A stretch of DNA of 64,000 nucleotides from Anoplopoma fimbria (GCF_027596085.1 NC_072470.1:6625787-6689786); one strand, 5' to 3'; positions 13,129-24,630 are shown, numbered from the stretch's first letter. Numbers and translations: made by a program. The notes: generated by a model not told the origin, from the letters alone.

Positions 13129-13321
13129 GCAAAGGGTCTGAATACTTATGACCATGTGATATTTCAGTTTTTCTTTTTTAATACATTTTTTTTCTGTCAA
13201 GATGGGTTGCTGAGTGTACATTAATGCGAAAAAAAATGAACTTTTTCGATTTTAGCAAATGGCTGCAATGAAACAAAGGGTGAAAAATTTAAAGGGGTCT
13301 GAATACTTTCCGTACCCACTG
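13128..13321 (-). repeat. Right terminal inverted repeat of the Tc1 element
   Basis: The 194-bp right arm is the reverse complement of the left arm, with GGGTCTGAATACTT at 13134-13147 and 13295-13308. It lacks the ~20-nt block present on the left, probably by deletion, since the block looks like native family sequence (inference). Confidence 0.9.
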
Positions 13322-13485
13322 TATGCTGCCAGGAGCCAAGGGGCAATTAGCTTAGCTTAGCATAAGGCCCAGACGCTGGTGGAAAGTGTCATCTTGGCTC
13401 TATTCAAAGATTAAAAGAAAAAGAATAAAAATCTATCAGCACATCTAAATGTCACTAATCAACACTTTGTATCTCGGGAGTAAGG
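13322..13485 (+). repeat. Older interspersed repeat, right part (split by Tc1)
   Basis: The sequence begins with the right TA duplication, then GCCAGGAGCC and TTAGCTTAGCTTAGCATAA, followed by GGCTCTATTCAAAG, ATCAGCACATCTAAA, CACTAATCAACACTTTGTATCTC. This order matches the middle and second half of the same repeat whose start is at 11645-11712. Removing the transposon and one TA joins the two parts smoothly. Confidence 0.7.
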
Positions 13486-13640
13486 CTAGCTTTTCATCCC
13501 CCGCTTCTAGTCTTTATGCTAAGCTAACAGTTTCCAGGCTGTAGTAACATGTTAAGTGTAGGCATACACACATGTGAGTGGTATCGTTCTTCTCGTGCAA
13601 CCCTCGGCAAGAAAGTGAATAAGTGCCCCCGAATGCTAAC
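13486..13640 (-). repeat. Second copy of the older interspersed repeat, inverted
   Basis: The reverse complement of this stretch reads CACTTATTCACTTTCTTGCC, GATACCACTCACATG, TTAGCTTAGCATAAAGACT, AAAGCTAGCC, in the same order as the forward copy next to it. The two copies therefore face each other and could pair as an imperfect hairpin. The outer boundary is approximate. Confidence 0.65.
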
Positions 13641-16631
13641 TATCTAATTTTCGACTTTCAAAGTCACACTCTTTTTTTAAGTACACACATACAAGGATTT
13701 AACAAGGCTGGGTTATCAGACAGACTATATAGGATTCTATCACATCCTCTCAGTTACAACGCTCACCAAGTCCAGATCCTTGTGGTTTTTTGAAAGTTAA
13801 AATTGTGGTTCAAAGCAGTCTCACATTTTCACAGAAGTCCCAGACAAGTTTAAGACAGGATCGCAGCAGTCGTGGTGATAGCAGCACGCTCTTAATAACA
13901 CTAAAGACTGCAGATTTCCTCTTGATCATGGATATTTGTCTGGAACTCCTGGCGTCCTGGCTACAATCCTGTGACGTATGTCTCCACTGATATTTCAAAT
14001 TGATCTTATGAGCTTATAAGAGCCACTGTATATTAAACACCACATTAATATGATGCCCTACTTCAAATTCAGACTACGGTGTGTTTATTTCTCCATATTT
14101 TCTATTCATCACCTTGTTCCTTGTGAATGCAAGGTTCTACAGACGTATAAATACACACTTCTTTAATTCATAGACCAAACAAATGCTGTTGGTTCCCAGA
14201 AATTAAAGTTTTGTATCAGTTAAAATATGTTGCACATGCGGTCTCTAGGCTCCTTGCCAAAATGACATGTTTAGGCTTTTATTGTGCAGATTGTTTTTAA
14301 CAAAATGTTCCTTTTTTTGTATAAATATAGTGTGAAAAGTTTTCTTCCAAACAGTCGAGTGATGTTTTGACTTAATACAACTGATTTCATCTTGTCCCAG
14401 ATACTGGGAGCCACATGTTAAAGCCGATAGTTTTTCACTCAAGTGATTTCAACTGCTGTAAATCCTATAAATAACATGAAAGGCTGAGAAATAAGCACAT
14501 TGTAGAGTTGGGATCGTTTTCTTCACATTTATAACACACTCAGGTAATCCCAACAGACTTCAGCAAGATGACAAACAGCTTCATTAGCACTTTACGCTGC
14601 AATAAATCCCGCAGTAAATACACAATATGTTGTTTGTTGCATCTAAACAGCAAGAAAAGGGCCCTGAGGTTGCAATGGGAGCACTGGGGATTCACGCTGC
14701 TGAGCTGGTGAGTTTGCAAGAATAAAAGTCGAGGGGAACGGGACGGGGGAGGGCTCTGCATGTGCACGGCTCCCCGTCCAAATAATCACTCCCGCCTGCA
14801 TCTCAGCTGTAAGTGCTCGGGGGCCCCTGGAAAGGAGGGCGGGAGGCCCCTTATCTAAACAGAGCGCTGAGGGAAACAGAGGGCTCTATGGAGTGTCAAG
14901 GACCACGGGAAGTATTCAATCCTGTTGTGACATGCTCACCTCTGTGCACAAACAAAGCCTCTCCAGATTCCCCCTGACCTGCTTCCAGCTTCACATATGG
15001 AGGCCACCAGACAATGTGCATTGAGAAGGTTCTGGTGGAGAGAGAGAAAAAAAAAGGCCTGAAAGAATAGAGAAAGGTGAAGGAGTTGAGAAAGTAATCA
15101 TTTCGAAGAAAGGCAGAGGATCATGGACAGCTGAGTGGGATGATGCAGCAGCGCTGGTATTCTCTGACACCATACCTCCCTCTGCACGTGTTGCACCAGA
15201 TACATGGCTCTCATCATAAGGTGGAAAACTGGCCCTCTGCCATCACCTAGCTAGCTACTTGCCATGTGACTTCATACCCAAAAGTCTGATTTTTCCCTGC
15301 TCCCCACCATCCCACACATGTGTCTGAAACGTGTATGTGAGAGCGAACAGACAAAACAAAGTATTCGTATGCATTCTCTCATTTATTTATAAGGGAAAGT
15401 GGGCCGTTTGGACGATTGATTTGAAGCGGTAAGCTTTGCATCAGCCCCGAATTTCAATAAAACATCTGTTGCTAAATAAACAGCGCTGCGAGGATGCAAA
15501 TTATAGTCTTGGCGAGGATCCGCGGACTGAGACGCAACGAAGCGAAACATCCATCAGTTTTTCCACCCTAGTGAAGTTAATTAATTTTTATGAGCGTTTT
15601 GCTGTTTGCTCTCACTTCGATGGGTGGCAGATCGGAGTAAAGCTCATTTTCACCTTTGTTTACACTCAAGGCGTACTGGCTTTGTCCAGATGACCTTATT
15701 TATAAAGTGTAAAACACATTCACTTGGGCATCTTTCAAAGACTTCCACATCTGGCAGAGTTACGCATGCTGGCACAAAGGTGATAAAGAGTTATGCGCCA
15801 TGCAGGGGCTCTCAAGGTGTTGGACGGCACACCAGTGAAAGAACTCCTTAGAGGAGACACAGACCCAGATCAGAACAGAACAGAAACAGGGCTTCTGGCG
15901 CAACAATTTCAAACCATGCCGTCTCAACCTGCACGCTTTTTTGAGAGCCGCGTCACTACCTGTCAGCGGCGAATAAAAAAACATCCCTCTCCAAATTTCA
16001 TCCAGCAGTTATTCAGTCATTTGCCTTTTTCCACTTTCAGGGGTAATGAGGACCAGGTTTACGAAATAAAGTGAGGCCGAGGGAAAATTAGACTTTCAGA
16101 TAAGTGATGTGCGATATAGTAGCTCTGATGCCTACGACGGAGTTTTACCATCAGGGCCTATGGGTGAAGCTGAAGCGAAGCTGAAGCCTGCTGTAGGCCT
16201 GGAAGCGACTTCAAAGTGGAAAAAAAAAAAGTCTTAAAACCTTGAACGGGGAAGAGGAGAGTTAATTGAGAGCATATCATTTCCAGATGGCCCACAAAAA
16301 AAAATCGGCGAGAGATGATTAAACTGCTAAGAAGCAATGGAAATCCCTGGCAATTAAGCCAGATCGCTGCCATATGCACCAGACTGGGTTAAAAACCGCT
16401 TCAGTTAAAACTCACTTCTTTTTCTCTTCTCCAACGTCCTTTCTCATCACCGCAAACAGGCTTCGGAGAAAGGTTGCGCTCCCACCTGATGGGTGCCATT
16501 TACTGACGCACACATTCTCACCTTTTTTCCGCAGCCTCACATGTATGGGCTCAGCAGGGGAGCTGGTGATGGAGGGGAAATTAGTCAGACATTGACAGAA
16601 ATTGGAGATAATCAGTGAAAGGTGCAGACCG
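13641..16631. other. Non-coding stretch, no gene recognised
   Basis: No coding frame with recognisable similarity and no structured repeat were seen. All frames are short. The sequence is mixed and moderately AT-rich. Confidence 0.6.
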
Positions 16632-17070
16632 CTGCAGATGATCCGCGATGCTGCAGCCCGTCTGGTGTTCAACCACCTTAAGTGTTCGCCGCTTTAGCTC
16701 CCTAAAGTCAGGGCAGAGTCTCAGTATGCCTCAGATTGGTTTCGAAACTCAATATTCACGCCAGCTTCACACAGCGATTGGTCAGGTGTGCTGAGGCGAT
16801 GAAGTAGGCAGGGTTAGGGTTTCACTCTTCACACAACTACTTCCTGCACGATTGGTGGGCACAAAGCAAGAGTCCATTTGAGGAGAAACTCTCTGAGAGT
16901 TTGCACTGTGATGGTCATTTTGGAAATGTATTGCATTTCGAGTGTGGCCATTTTAAAGCGGCGTAAACATTTGGACACTCTGTACAAACTTGTTCGATTC
17001 GAGCGAACTCTGACCTTTACGGCCCGTCTAGCTCCTTAGGATGAAAACCCACCTTTACACCTCTTTAGTT
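16632..17070 (+). mobile_element. Possible decayed LINE (L2/CR1-like) 3' remnant
   Basis: At 16632-16694 the plus strand translates to LQMIRDAAARLVFNH, closely like the LQxIQNAAARLV block near the end of L2/CR1-clade reverse transcriptases. At 17041 a frame gives MKTHLYTSL, like the LKTHLF block near the LINE C-terminus. The ~409 nt between them fits the usual distance. The sequence in between is not recognisable and has stops, so this is either one very old fragment or two chance resemblances. Confidence 0.35.
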
Positions 17071-17075
17071 TTGAA

Positions 17076-19329
17076 ATCATTTGAAGTCCTTTCTATTGCG
17101 ACGTTCATTAAATAATTTATTCATTCCAAATTCAAAGACTGACCACCAGACTCTATTTGAATCATCTGAATTCAGCAAATTCTTGAGCTCCGTCCAGGTT
17201 AAAACATGTGCCGAGACTAAAAATGATTTGACCCAGGACCTCTTCCAAGGACATATTATGACAGGCAGCCACGCTCCGCTCCCTTCACGGTCACAGAGCG
17301 CACGAGTATCAGATATAATTTACAAGGATATTTCTGCTTTTGCAACTGTTCTGAGCACAGGTCTCAATGCAATCCACCTTTTTTGGAGAGAAGACGCTCA
17401 GCAGTCATGGAAAAATATGCCCCCCCTCACATAAAGAAAGCAATTTCCTGCAATCATGGTGGCTTTAGTGTACTTAGTTCATCTACATAAGAAGGGAGGT
17501 GATTTGTATTTGTCTTATTTGATTAACTGGAAGAATTTTGCAGGTTTTTCCATCCAGACTATTCCATTCCTGGAGAAAAAACAATGTGATATAAACCTTG
17601 TAGCCTCTACATGGTGTCACAAACGGTGTGTTGTTTTTTATATAGGATATTGATTGATTAAAGTTTGCCAGTATCTTCATCAGCAGCCATCAGCTTCACC
17701 CGCAAGACAGAAAGTCTAGGCACGACAGTTTAAAAGAAGGGCTCAAACAAGGAACAAATAGAAGTGAGTGCAGCAGACCACAAAAATGACAAACCGCTGT
17801 TTGAAGAGTGAATTCTCCATGTTGTCCTCCCCTCATCTTAACCAACATGACTTTAACAAGGGGAAGAAAAAAAAACACCCACACTCTTAACATCATCAGT
17901 CCATTACTCTCAACACATTCAGGCCGCTTTTTTTTTTTACCATAAAGCTTTGATGTAGATTTTGTAAAAGACTTGCCAGAACATTTGACCGTCAGTGTGA
18001 AATCTCAAAGAACGGGGATGAAAATTAAACTAGACACGTCATCGCTGGAACCCACAGCGTTTTTGTTGCAAGCGCTTTTCAAATTTCCTGCTGTGAGCTA
18101 CAGAGAATTTTTTTTTTGGGGATCATTTGAGCACTGAATGTTCTTGTCCTAGCTCTGAATATTTTTAATTGATGCAATTTGCAGCTTTTTTGTTAATGTC
18201 TGCCGTCTTTTTTATTTGCTTTTTTATGTTTTTAAGGTCTGCTATCTGTGTTTTAATGGGGTGAAACTTTTACACGGCCATTTTGACACCCTTATAAAAG
18301 AGATTCATAACGTCAATGGGATTATCCTGGATAAAGAGGTTAAGTAGAAATAAAAGAAAGCGGATTAAAACTAGAACAGAGATATTCATCTGGGGTCAGT
18401 GCCTACGTACAACATTTCCATCACCAGAGCTTTTAAGATGATGGGCTGCATATTTCATATGTTTTTCCTGCGATATTTGGAGAAAAGTGATGTCTTTGTT
18501 ACCCAGTCTCCGGTGTCAAGTCTTTTATCCATCCCTACCTCCTTGGATTTAAGAATCTAGATAACCATGATCCACCTACTGGATCTTTGTGCCGCTGCAA
18601 TGCAAAACTGTGGAAAAACCCAACCAGGACACCGTCACAGCTGGAGGGATAACTCTGTTGACAAACACAGAGCATGGTCATCCTCATTTCTTCCACCAGC
18701 CCCCCTCTCAGGAATATTCTGTATTTCTGCTCCTGTCTCCATTGGTCTGGAGGATCCCACACAAATAAAACCAGAGCAAACTCTTTGTGTTGGCCGAGCC
18801 CTTAGTGGGTCACAAGTCGCTCTCGTCTGTCTTATTCTATTTCTGCGTCTGATGTCACTCAGGTAGAACGTTTACCATTTAACATTCTGTCCATCCGATA
18901 AATTTATAATCCCAAAGTGTGCATGATAACATCAAAATAAGAGTTCTATGCTGATTCCTGCCAGCAGTAATTCTGTATATAGAAAAGGATCAGAGGTGGT
19001 TGGAATGAAAATCCTCATCTACTTAGACGAGAAGAAAGAAGCTTCTCTGTTTATATTCCAACAACTCTTCTTTTTCACAATTCTAACTAACCATGAAAGT
19101 ACACGAAGAGGCTCAGCCTGCAGACATGATGTCCTGTACTGTGCTGTGTTTCTGGCTTTATGTTAATCATGTGACATATTGAAATGGAATCCTCTCTGGG
19201 GGGAATCATCCCTCTCATGCAGCCAGTTAGCATAAGACACAGAGCAGGCTTCCTAGTGACATTTATAGATGCTTTGCTTTCTTGTAGACATGTGTTTTAT
19301 AGTTTGTCTTAAGTTTGTTCTTTCTTTTA
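17076..19329. other. Non-coding stretch, no gene recognised
   Basis: Only short frames occur, with no recognisable protein motif. The stretch has several A and T runs and no tandem repeat of note. Confidence 0.6.
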
Positions 19330-19432
19330 TGTCAAATGTGTACGTCAATTCATGTTTTTAAGTGTTTCTTTTGTATGCTGCCAACTTGGCCAGGCCCCCC
19401 CTTGTATCCTGAATAAATATTGACTGTTCAGA
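19330..19432 (+). mobile_element. Possible 3' tail of a decayed LINE
   Basis: The segment TGCTGCCAACTTGGCCAGG, then CCCTTGTATCCTGAATAAATA, after a T-rich lead, resembles the common fish LINE 3' tail (TTGGCCAGGTCTCCCTTG followed by a terminal AATAAA-like end). There is no coding part next to it. The identification rests on memory of the tail only. Confidence 0.35.
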
Positions 19433-22400
19433 CGTCTCCATGGGATTGAAAAGGTGAATGCATCACTTCCTGTGCAGCAGGGCATTGTCCAAGGGAATAT
19501 GGACCATCTAGAAAAAAAAGCTTGTATACATGTTTGCTTACAGTCGCAGCTAGAAAAGAAACAAACGGGTTCTCCTGCTGCGTATGTGACATCCAGTCCA
19601 GTTCTTGTGCCTCCTTAAATGCTTTAATATGGCTTACAGTTGGCAGGCCTTCGCTAAACGGCACCAGAGGGCATTCTGGTTCTCGGGGGTCCTTTGAGGA
19701 AAACAGGCATAACAGGAGGACCAGCCTGGCACGCCAGCCTCCCTGCTGCGCCCTCAGAGTGTGGCTCCAACCCACCCGGCAGCACTTCAAAGCTCCTACT
19801 GTCTCTCACACACACATCTGACTCAGCGAGAGAGAGAGAGAGAGTGTGTGTGATTGTGGGGGTAATGTTCATTGCTTGAGTGAGTGCATTTATCACCGTA
19901 TGTGCATAATGGCGTAGTATCAGCCCGTATGAGCGTGGGCGGGTGAGACAGTGAAACCTCTTGATGTGTAAAGTGTTTGTGAGGGTCTAACCATGCGTGG
20001 TCACCTCAGATCTGGTTAGCCAAAACAGTGCTAATTGGTGCACCGACAAGGGTGTCACAGCGGGTTTAACTAAGAGAAGAGTTCATTTAAAAGACAAGCC
20101 AAGAAATTGCAATCTTCTGCACAAAATCTGAGGATGAAAATATTTCCATATTTTAGGAAAGATTCTCGTACGAACAGTACAAGCAGAGGAATGGACGACA
20201 AAGAGTAGATGAAAAGGCGAGGATCCGAGAAACGGAGAGGTTTTTCGGGGGATGGCGGGGGGGGGGGCGGGAGTTGTTGATGGGAGCCTGGCACCGGCCG
20301 GGTGGACGGGGGTCTGCAGGAGCGGCATGTTCACAGAGAGTTTCTCTGTGGCTCTTTATCTGTGGCTCTGGCAGCACTTCAATGGAGGCCTTATCGCCAT
20401 AATGGACACAGGGGAGAGGACACGACGAGAGAACACACTCAGCACATAGCCGAGAGCGGAGCGTCGTGCACTCGAGGGAATTCACGTGAATGGAACACGC
20501 ACTCAGGCGCGCACGCTCTATCTTTTGTCCTTTTTTTTTTTTTTTTTTTCTTGTTTCATCTCATCTGCTGCTTCTTCTTGTTTCACTTCCTTTTTCTTTC
20601 TTCCTCGGCACAACAGCTGTGCAGAACTTTGAGAGGGTAAGATTTGCATAACGTCCTCCACTTCAGGCTTTCAGGCTTTCCATCCGACTTTCTTCGAGGC
20701 TCTTAAAAGTGTGTGCGTTAAACCTCAAGAGACAAATAATAATAGTCACTTTAGATGGGACTTCCTTCCAGCTGGTGTTGTTGTCGAGACAGAGACCTGT
20801 TCTGGTGGATGACGGACTTGGGTGGTCGAGACGAGACATTGAAGCCCATTGGGCAAAGGGGAAAACCAAAACGGGTTGGAACGAAGATATCGAGAAAAAA
20901 TTGAAGGGTTGGACGGTTGAGAAAGAGCGAAAGAGACAAATTTCAAAGTTGAGACGGGGACAAAACGTGGAGGAAGAGATGGATGAGCGAGAGCTGACAG
21001 GAACAAAACATAATGCGAGACGAGCAGGAAGTGAGTGGATGAAGACGAGTCCGTCCAACATAAACTGTTATGCTCCGGTCCCATTAAAACACCCTCATGA
21101 GTCCATGTGATGGCCTCGCAGTGTACAAGAAGAGTGTACAACAAGTGCAAGCCTTTGTAAACAACTGAAAAAATGTGAATTAATGGAATTGTGTGCTGTT
21201 TTATGTTATGGAGGAGAATCGGTTCCCTTGAGGACGAGAGACAGAACTCTGACCTCAGAGTGTTTGGACCAGCTGGGAACATCTGAGTGTGAATCCCGCC
21301 TTCCCTTCCTAAATTACTCCAGTCTGTTGTTGCGAATAACATCCCGCCTTGGTCAGTTTGGCCCGACGTGTTAAAAAAAATAAAAATGCAAGAGTTAAGA
21401 AACATGCAACCTCACAGAGTCGTCCTCAAAAGACCGCAAGGACATTTGAGGGGAAAGGGGGGAAACAGAGTCCAGGAGCCACCCAGGCGCTGGTTGTTTA
21501 CCCCCGTGGCAAACAAACCTGGATCAGGAGAAGAAGACAACACGGGAGGGTTGTGAACACGTGTACGGGCAAATCTGACTTTGGCTTAGTTAGAGTTAGA
21601 ACACTAAAATTCACGTATAAGGGAAACGAGGATGAGAAAAAAGGATGCAATTTATGGATTTCACTCAATTTTGGTGTCCACCTTGACCTAATTTATTAGA
21701 GTTCTGCAGTTGCCCTTATTGCTCTTGACAGACAAGAGTCATAACTCACACAGCAACTACATAAATCAACAACGACAAACACTTAAAATGCCTTTCTTAT
21801 ACTTGTGCATAATGGTATGGGTTAAGGTTAGGGAAAGATAATGGTTATGGTTGTTAATGTGACTAAACCAAAGCAACCATTAACTTTTGGAAACTGAAGT
21901 ATTTCCGCTGCGTAAAGGTCACACCACTTCCTGCTCTTGCAGTGGTCATAAATCGTGTTCAAAGTCACAGAAGTTTATGGACTGAAACGCCGAATGCTGC
22001 TCTTTCTCTGGTGGTCTCAACTTCCAGTGAGCAATGTTTTTAGCGTGAAAAGTTGGGCTGTGGTCTACCGCTTTGTCACAACTGATTACTGCATGATTAT
22101 TAGGTGGAAAACGGACATGGAGGATCGAGTCAAATGATTGCCATGCAGCTGTTACGACACTGTAAAAGTATGAGAAGATCTTAGTTCCTGTGAAGTGTTC
22201 ACTTTTGGTTTGACTCACTCTTAAGTCCCTAAGGACGATTTGACAAATAATATCAGTCATCAAACTGCTGGGTTCCAAAGTATGGCCGATATCCAAACCC
22301 AAACAGCAACAAAAAGGAGCTCAGGCTTCTAGTTCTGGTTTATTTTGTCCCTCAAAACACGGCTGTTCTCATTCTTGTTTATCCTAGCTTTAACTTGGCC

Positions 22401-23710
22401 GCAGCTTCGGCCCTTCAGTCCAAAAGATACTTGAAGACTCAAATTGGTTGTGACGTTAGCGAGATGCTGATTTGACGTTAGTCCGAGGCCGAACATAATA
22501 TACTGATTGGTGAATCATTTGAGCCTTCCGATAAGAGGGTGGAGTGACGTTGCGCTGAGGCAAAACTCTGTAGTAAAGATACTCAACATGAATCAGCTGG
22601 CCTCTACCGGCAATAACAGCTTGAAATAATGGGAGCGAGATTTTCGACTCATCAACTGCGTCTGAGATAAAGAAAACAGTATCAACCCTTTTCCCAGTTA
22701 CTCCCTGTAATCACAATTTTACTGCAATCAGTGTTTGTTGCTCAGGTTTTTGTCTGACATGTGAAATTTTGGCACACGCTTCACATTTCCACTGGTGCAA
22801 TCTGTTTTCATTAAGATCACGTCCCCCTGAAGGGAAAAAGACAGTGTTTTTTTTTTTATTGCCAGAGCACACTAATCTGTGTCAAATCTGAAAAAAAGAG
22901 AGAGACGGAGGCTGCGCATTGTTGCTGGCGTGGACGAGAGGAGTCGCTGAATTAAGTTGTTTCGGTTTGATCCCACTTAAAAGAGAGCAAAGAGAGACAA
23001 AAGACAACAATTCCCTGCCATGTAATTATCCAACAGACACGCAGACACACACAGAACTGTTACTATAATGCAGGGACCTTCATGGACTGCAATGACAGCC
23101 ATAAATCTTGACATAACATCTGATAACATTGCTAAAAACGGATACTATGAACAATATTTTTTAATATAAATCCTTTTTTTTTCAGTGTTTGTACTGTGTG
23201 TGTGTGTCCCAGTGCATTGTCATTGGATTATCTGTGTGTGTGGGTCCCGTCTCCTGTCAAAGCGGCGGTCCTGCGGTGTGTCTTGCTGGTCCTGTTATCT
23301 CACCTCTCTCTCATCTGGCTACTGTGTGTCCAGTCTTCTCTCCTTTATCTAATCCTCTCTTTCTCTATTTACATCCACATGTCTCTCACCCTCAAGTCCC
23401 TCAGGTTATAAGTTTGCTTGATCTTGAAGGTCTTTCATCCCTATAGAAACGCATTAAGGCATACGATGGGCTGGAAAAACAGGTTGGGAGCATTTTTATT
23501 TTTAAAATGCTGCAACACTGAAGCTAAACATGTTTTCTCTGTTTTTGTTCCTGTCATGTTCTCCGTGTTGACTTTGCCATATAAGGCTGTCTCTGCAGCA
23601 ACAGGCCGGCAAGAGAGGACAACTTTGGAGAACTCTTTCTCTGCACAATTTCCTTTTTTGGGGGGGGCTTATCTTATCACGTTTCTCTTTTTGGGGGTCT
23701 GAAGACCAAT
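19433..23710. other. Non-coding stretch, no gene recognised
   Basis: A short (GA)n tract at 19828-19844 runs into (TG)n. A G-rich patch lies at 20247-20271, including G11 at 20257-20267. T-rich runs occur near 20528-20549. A 219-codon minus-strand frame (20746-21405) overlaps a 133-codon plus-strand frame in purine-rich DNA; neither shows a known domain. A degenerate GGGTTAAGGTTAGGG motif lies at 21819-21833. Confidence 0.55.
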
Positions 23711-23750
23711 GCAGAAGCACATTTTATTCTGCAGAAGCACATTTTATTCT
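23711..23750. repeat. 20-bp perfect tandem duplication
   Basis: GCAGAAGCACATTTTATTCT occurs twice with no gap (23711-23730 and 23731-23750), directly before the recognisable part of the L2-clade LINE. It may be a local replication slip or part of the LINE junction. Confidence 0.9.
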
Positions 23751-23945
23751 TACTCTGCATATATTGCCCCGTCGCTCAGAGGTCCCTGCGGCCGATCCAC
23801 CCGGTCACAGCTTTTTTCTGTCCTGGCCCCCCAGTGGTGGAATGAACTCCCCACTGACGTCAGGACAGCAGAGTCGCTGCCCATCTTTCGGCGCAGGCTG
23901 AAAACTCACCTCTTCAAGAAGTACTACCCTGAGCCTTCCTCGTAG
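23751..23945 (+). pseudogene. C-terminal fragment of LINE reverse transcriptase ORF
   Basis: The frame contains LAPQWWNELPTDVRT followed by LPIFRRRLKTHLFKK, the signature end of L2/CR1/Rex-type LINE proteins (WNxLP, then FKxxLKTHLF), and ends at TAG 23943-23945. Only the extreme C-terminus, after the polymerase domain, is preserved, with no start codon of its own. The frame is intact over this short part, so decay is slight or the fragment is too short to show it. It cannot make an active enzyme. Confidence 0.85.
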
Positions 23946-24114
23946 CACTTATTGCACTGGTATTAGTTGTTGCACTTACTGTATTCGTATCAGTTCGCTG
24001 CACTTATTGAATTCGTATTCGTTTACTACACTTATCCTATTCGTAGTAGTTTGTAGCACTTATTGTATTCGTATTAGTCTGTTGCAATTATTGTTTTCGT
24101 AGTAATTCGCCTCT
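23945..24114 (+). repeat. 28-bp tandem units in the LINE 3'UTR
   Basis: Units begin GCACTTATTG or a close variant at 23945, 23972, 24000, 24028, 24056 and 24084. After the first 27-nt unit the spacing is exactly 28 nt. Each unit carries a TATTCGTA-like core, with TTCGTAGTA in some. Units are diverged from one another by several substitutions, so the array predates this insertion and is part of the LINE itself. Confidence 0.85.
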
Positions 24115-24235
24115 GCACTATACTTTTGCTCTGGTTTATGCTCTTAGATGCTTGTTTAAGAAAGGAGATGCACTTACGACTTCTGGTGACTAGTAGTTCT
24201 CTTGAATACCTATGTTGAATACACTTCCTGTAAGT

Positions 24236-24252
24236 CGCTTTGGATAAAAGCG
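24236..24252 (+). other. UnaL2-type 3' stem-loop (LINE RT recognition hairpin)
   Basis: CGCTTT pairs with AAAGCG around the five-base loop GGATA. In UnaL2 this hairpin, with its GGAUA loop, is the element the reverse transcriptase needs to start cDNA synthesis (established for the eel element). It is followed by CTGCTAAATGACTG and the TGTAA tail. Confidence 0.85.
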
Positions 24253-24429
24253 TCTGCTAAATGACTGTAATGTAATGTAATGTAATGTAATATACACACA
24301 CAAAAAAGCGTCCATTTGGGTCCCGAACTTGACCTTTTCCCGCCTAAACACCCACGGTGTGTCATCTGATTGACCAATCGCTGAGCAGCTGACCCAGCAG
24401 CTTCTAACACCCCAGCCTGTGTGAGTGGT

Positions 24430-24434
<5 letters not shown>

Positions 24435-24497
<63 letters not shown>
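24435..24497. repeat. (TG)n microsatellite, ~31 units
   Basis: Uninterrupted TG tract of 63 bases, about 145 bp after the LINE tail. Confidence 0.97.
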
Positions 24498-24500
<3 letters not shown>

Positions 24501-24626
24501 GGTGACTCTGGGGGTTGTGCTGTGTGCTGATGCACACGCTTTACACTTTGCTTTGGCCGAGGGCGAGTATCTCAAACAGCATCAATCACATACGGCTTGG
24601 CTGGCATCCCTGTGGCTGTCTGTGTT

Positions 24627-24630
<4 letters not shown>

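Larger units (their letters stand above)
11715..13321 (+). mobile_element. Tc1/mariner-family DNA transposon, 1607 bp, inactivated
   Basis: The element starts CAGTGGGTACGG and ends with its reverse complement. It has long terminal inverted repeats (216 bp left, 194 bp right) and is flanked by TA on both sides. Each inverted repeat contains two copies of AAGTATTCAGACCC, one at the outer end (11728-11741) and one at the inner end (11911-11924), mirrored on the right at 13134-13147 and 13295-13308. This is the IR/DR arrangement known from fish Tc1-like elements such as Sleeping Beauty. One transposase gene fills the centre but is broken by two one-base deletions. The arms differ by only one substitution, one T-run length change and one ~20-nt block, which suggests recent insertion. 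It lies inside an older repeat. Confidence 0.95.
23751..24290 (+). mobile_element. 5'-truncated L2-clade (UnaL2-like) LINE
   Basis: This fragment holds, in order, the last ~65 codons of the LINE ORF (to the stop at 23943-23945), a 3'UTR with six ~28-bp tandem units (23945-24114), the terminal stem-loop (24236-24252) and a (TGTAA)5 tail (24266-24290). In the eel LINE UnaL2 a stem with a GGAUA loop at the RNA 3' end is recognised by the reverse transcriptase; the same loop is present here. 5' truncation is the usual outcome of target-primed reverse transcription. The left edge is uncertain because of the duplication before it. No clear target-site duplication was seen. Confidence 0.85.

Noticed and set aside
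21819..21833. GGGTTAAGGTTAGGG as interstitial telomere repeat
   Set aside because: Only two imperfect units; it more likely belongs to a common dispersed fish sequence of the GGTTAGGGAAAGAT type.
23945..24114. Evenly spaced 28-bp repeats as a possible CRISPR-like array
   Set aside because: The units are directly adjacent with no spacers, are diverged, and lie in a LINE 3'UTR in a vertebrate genome.
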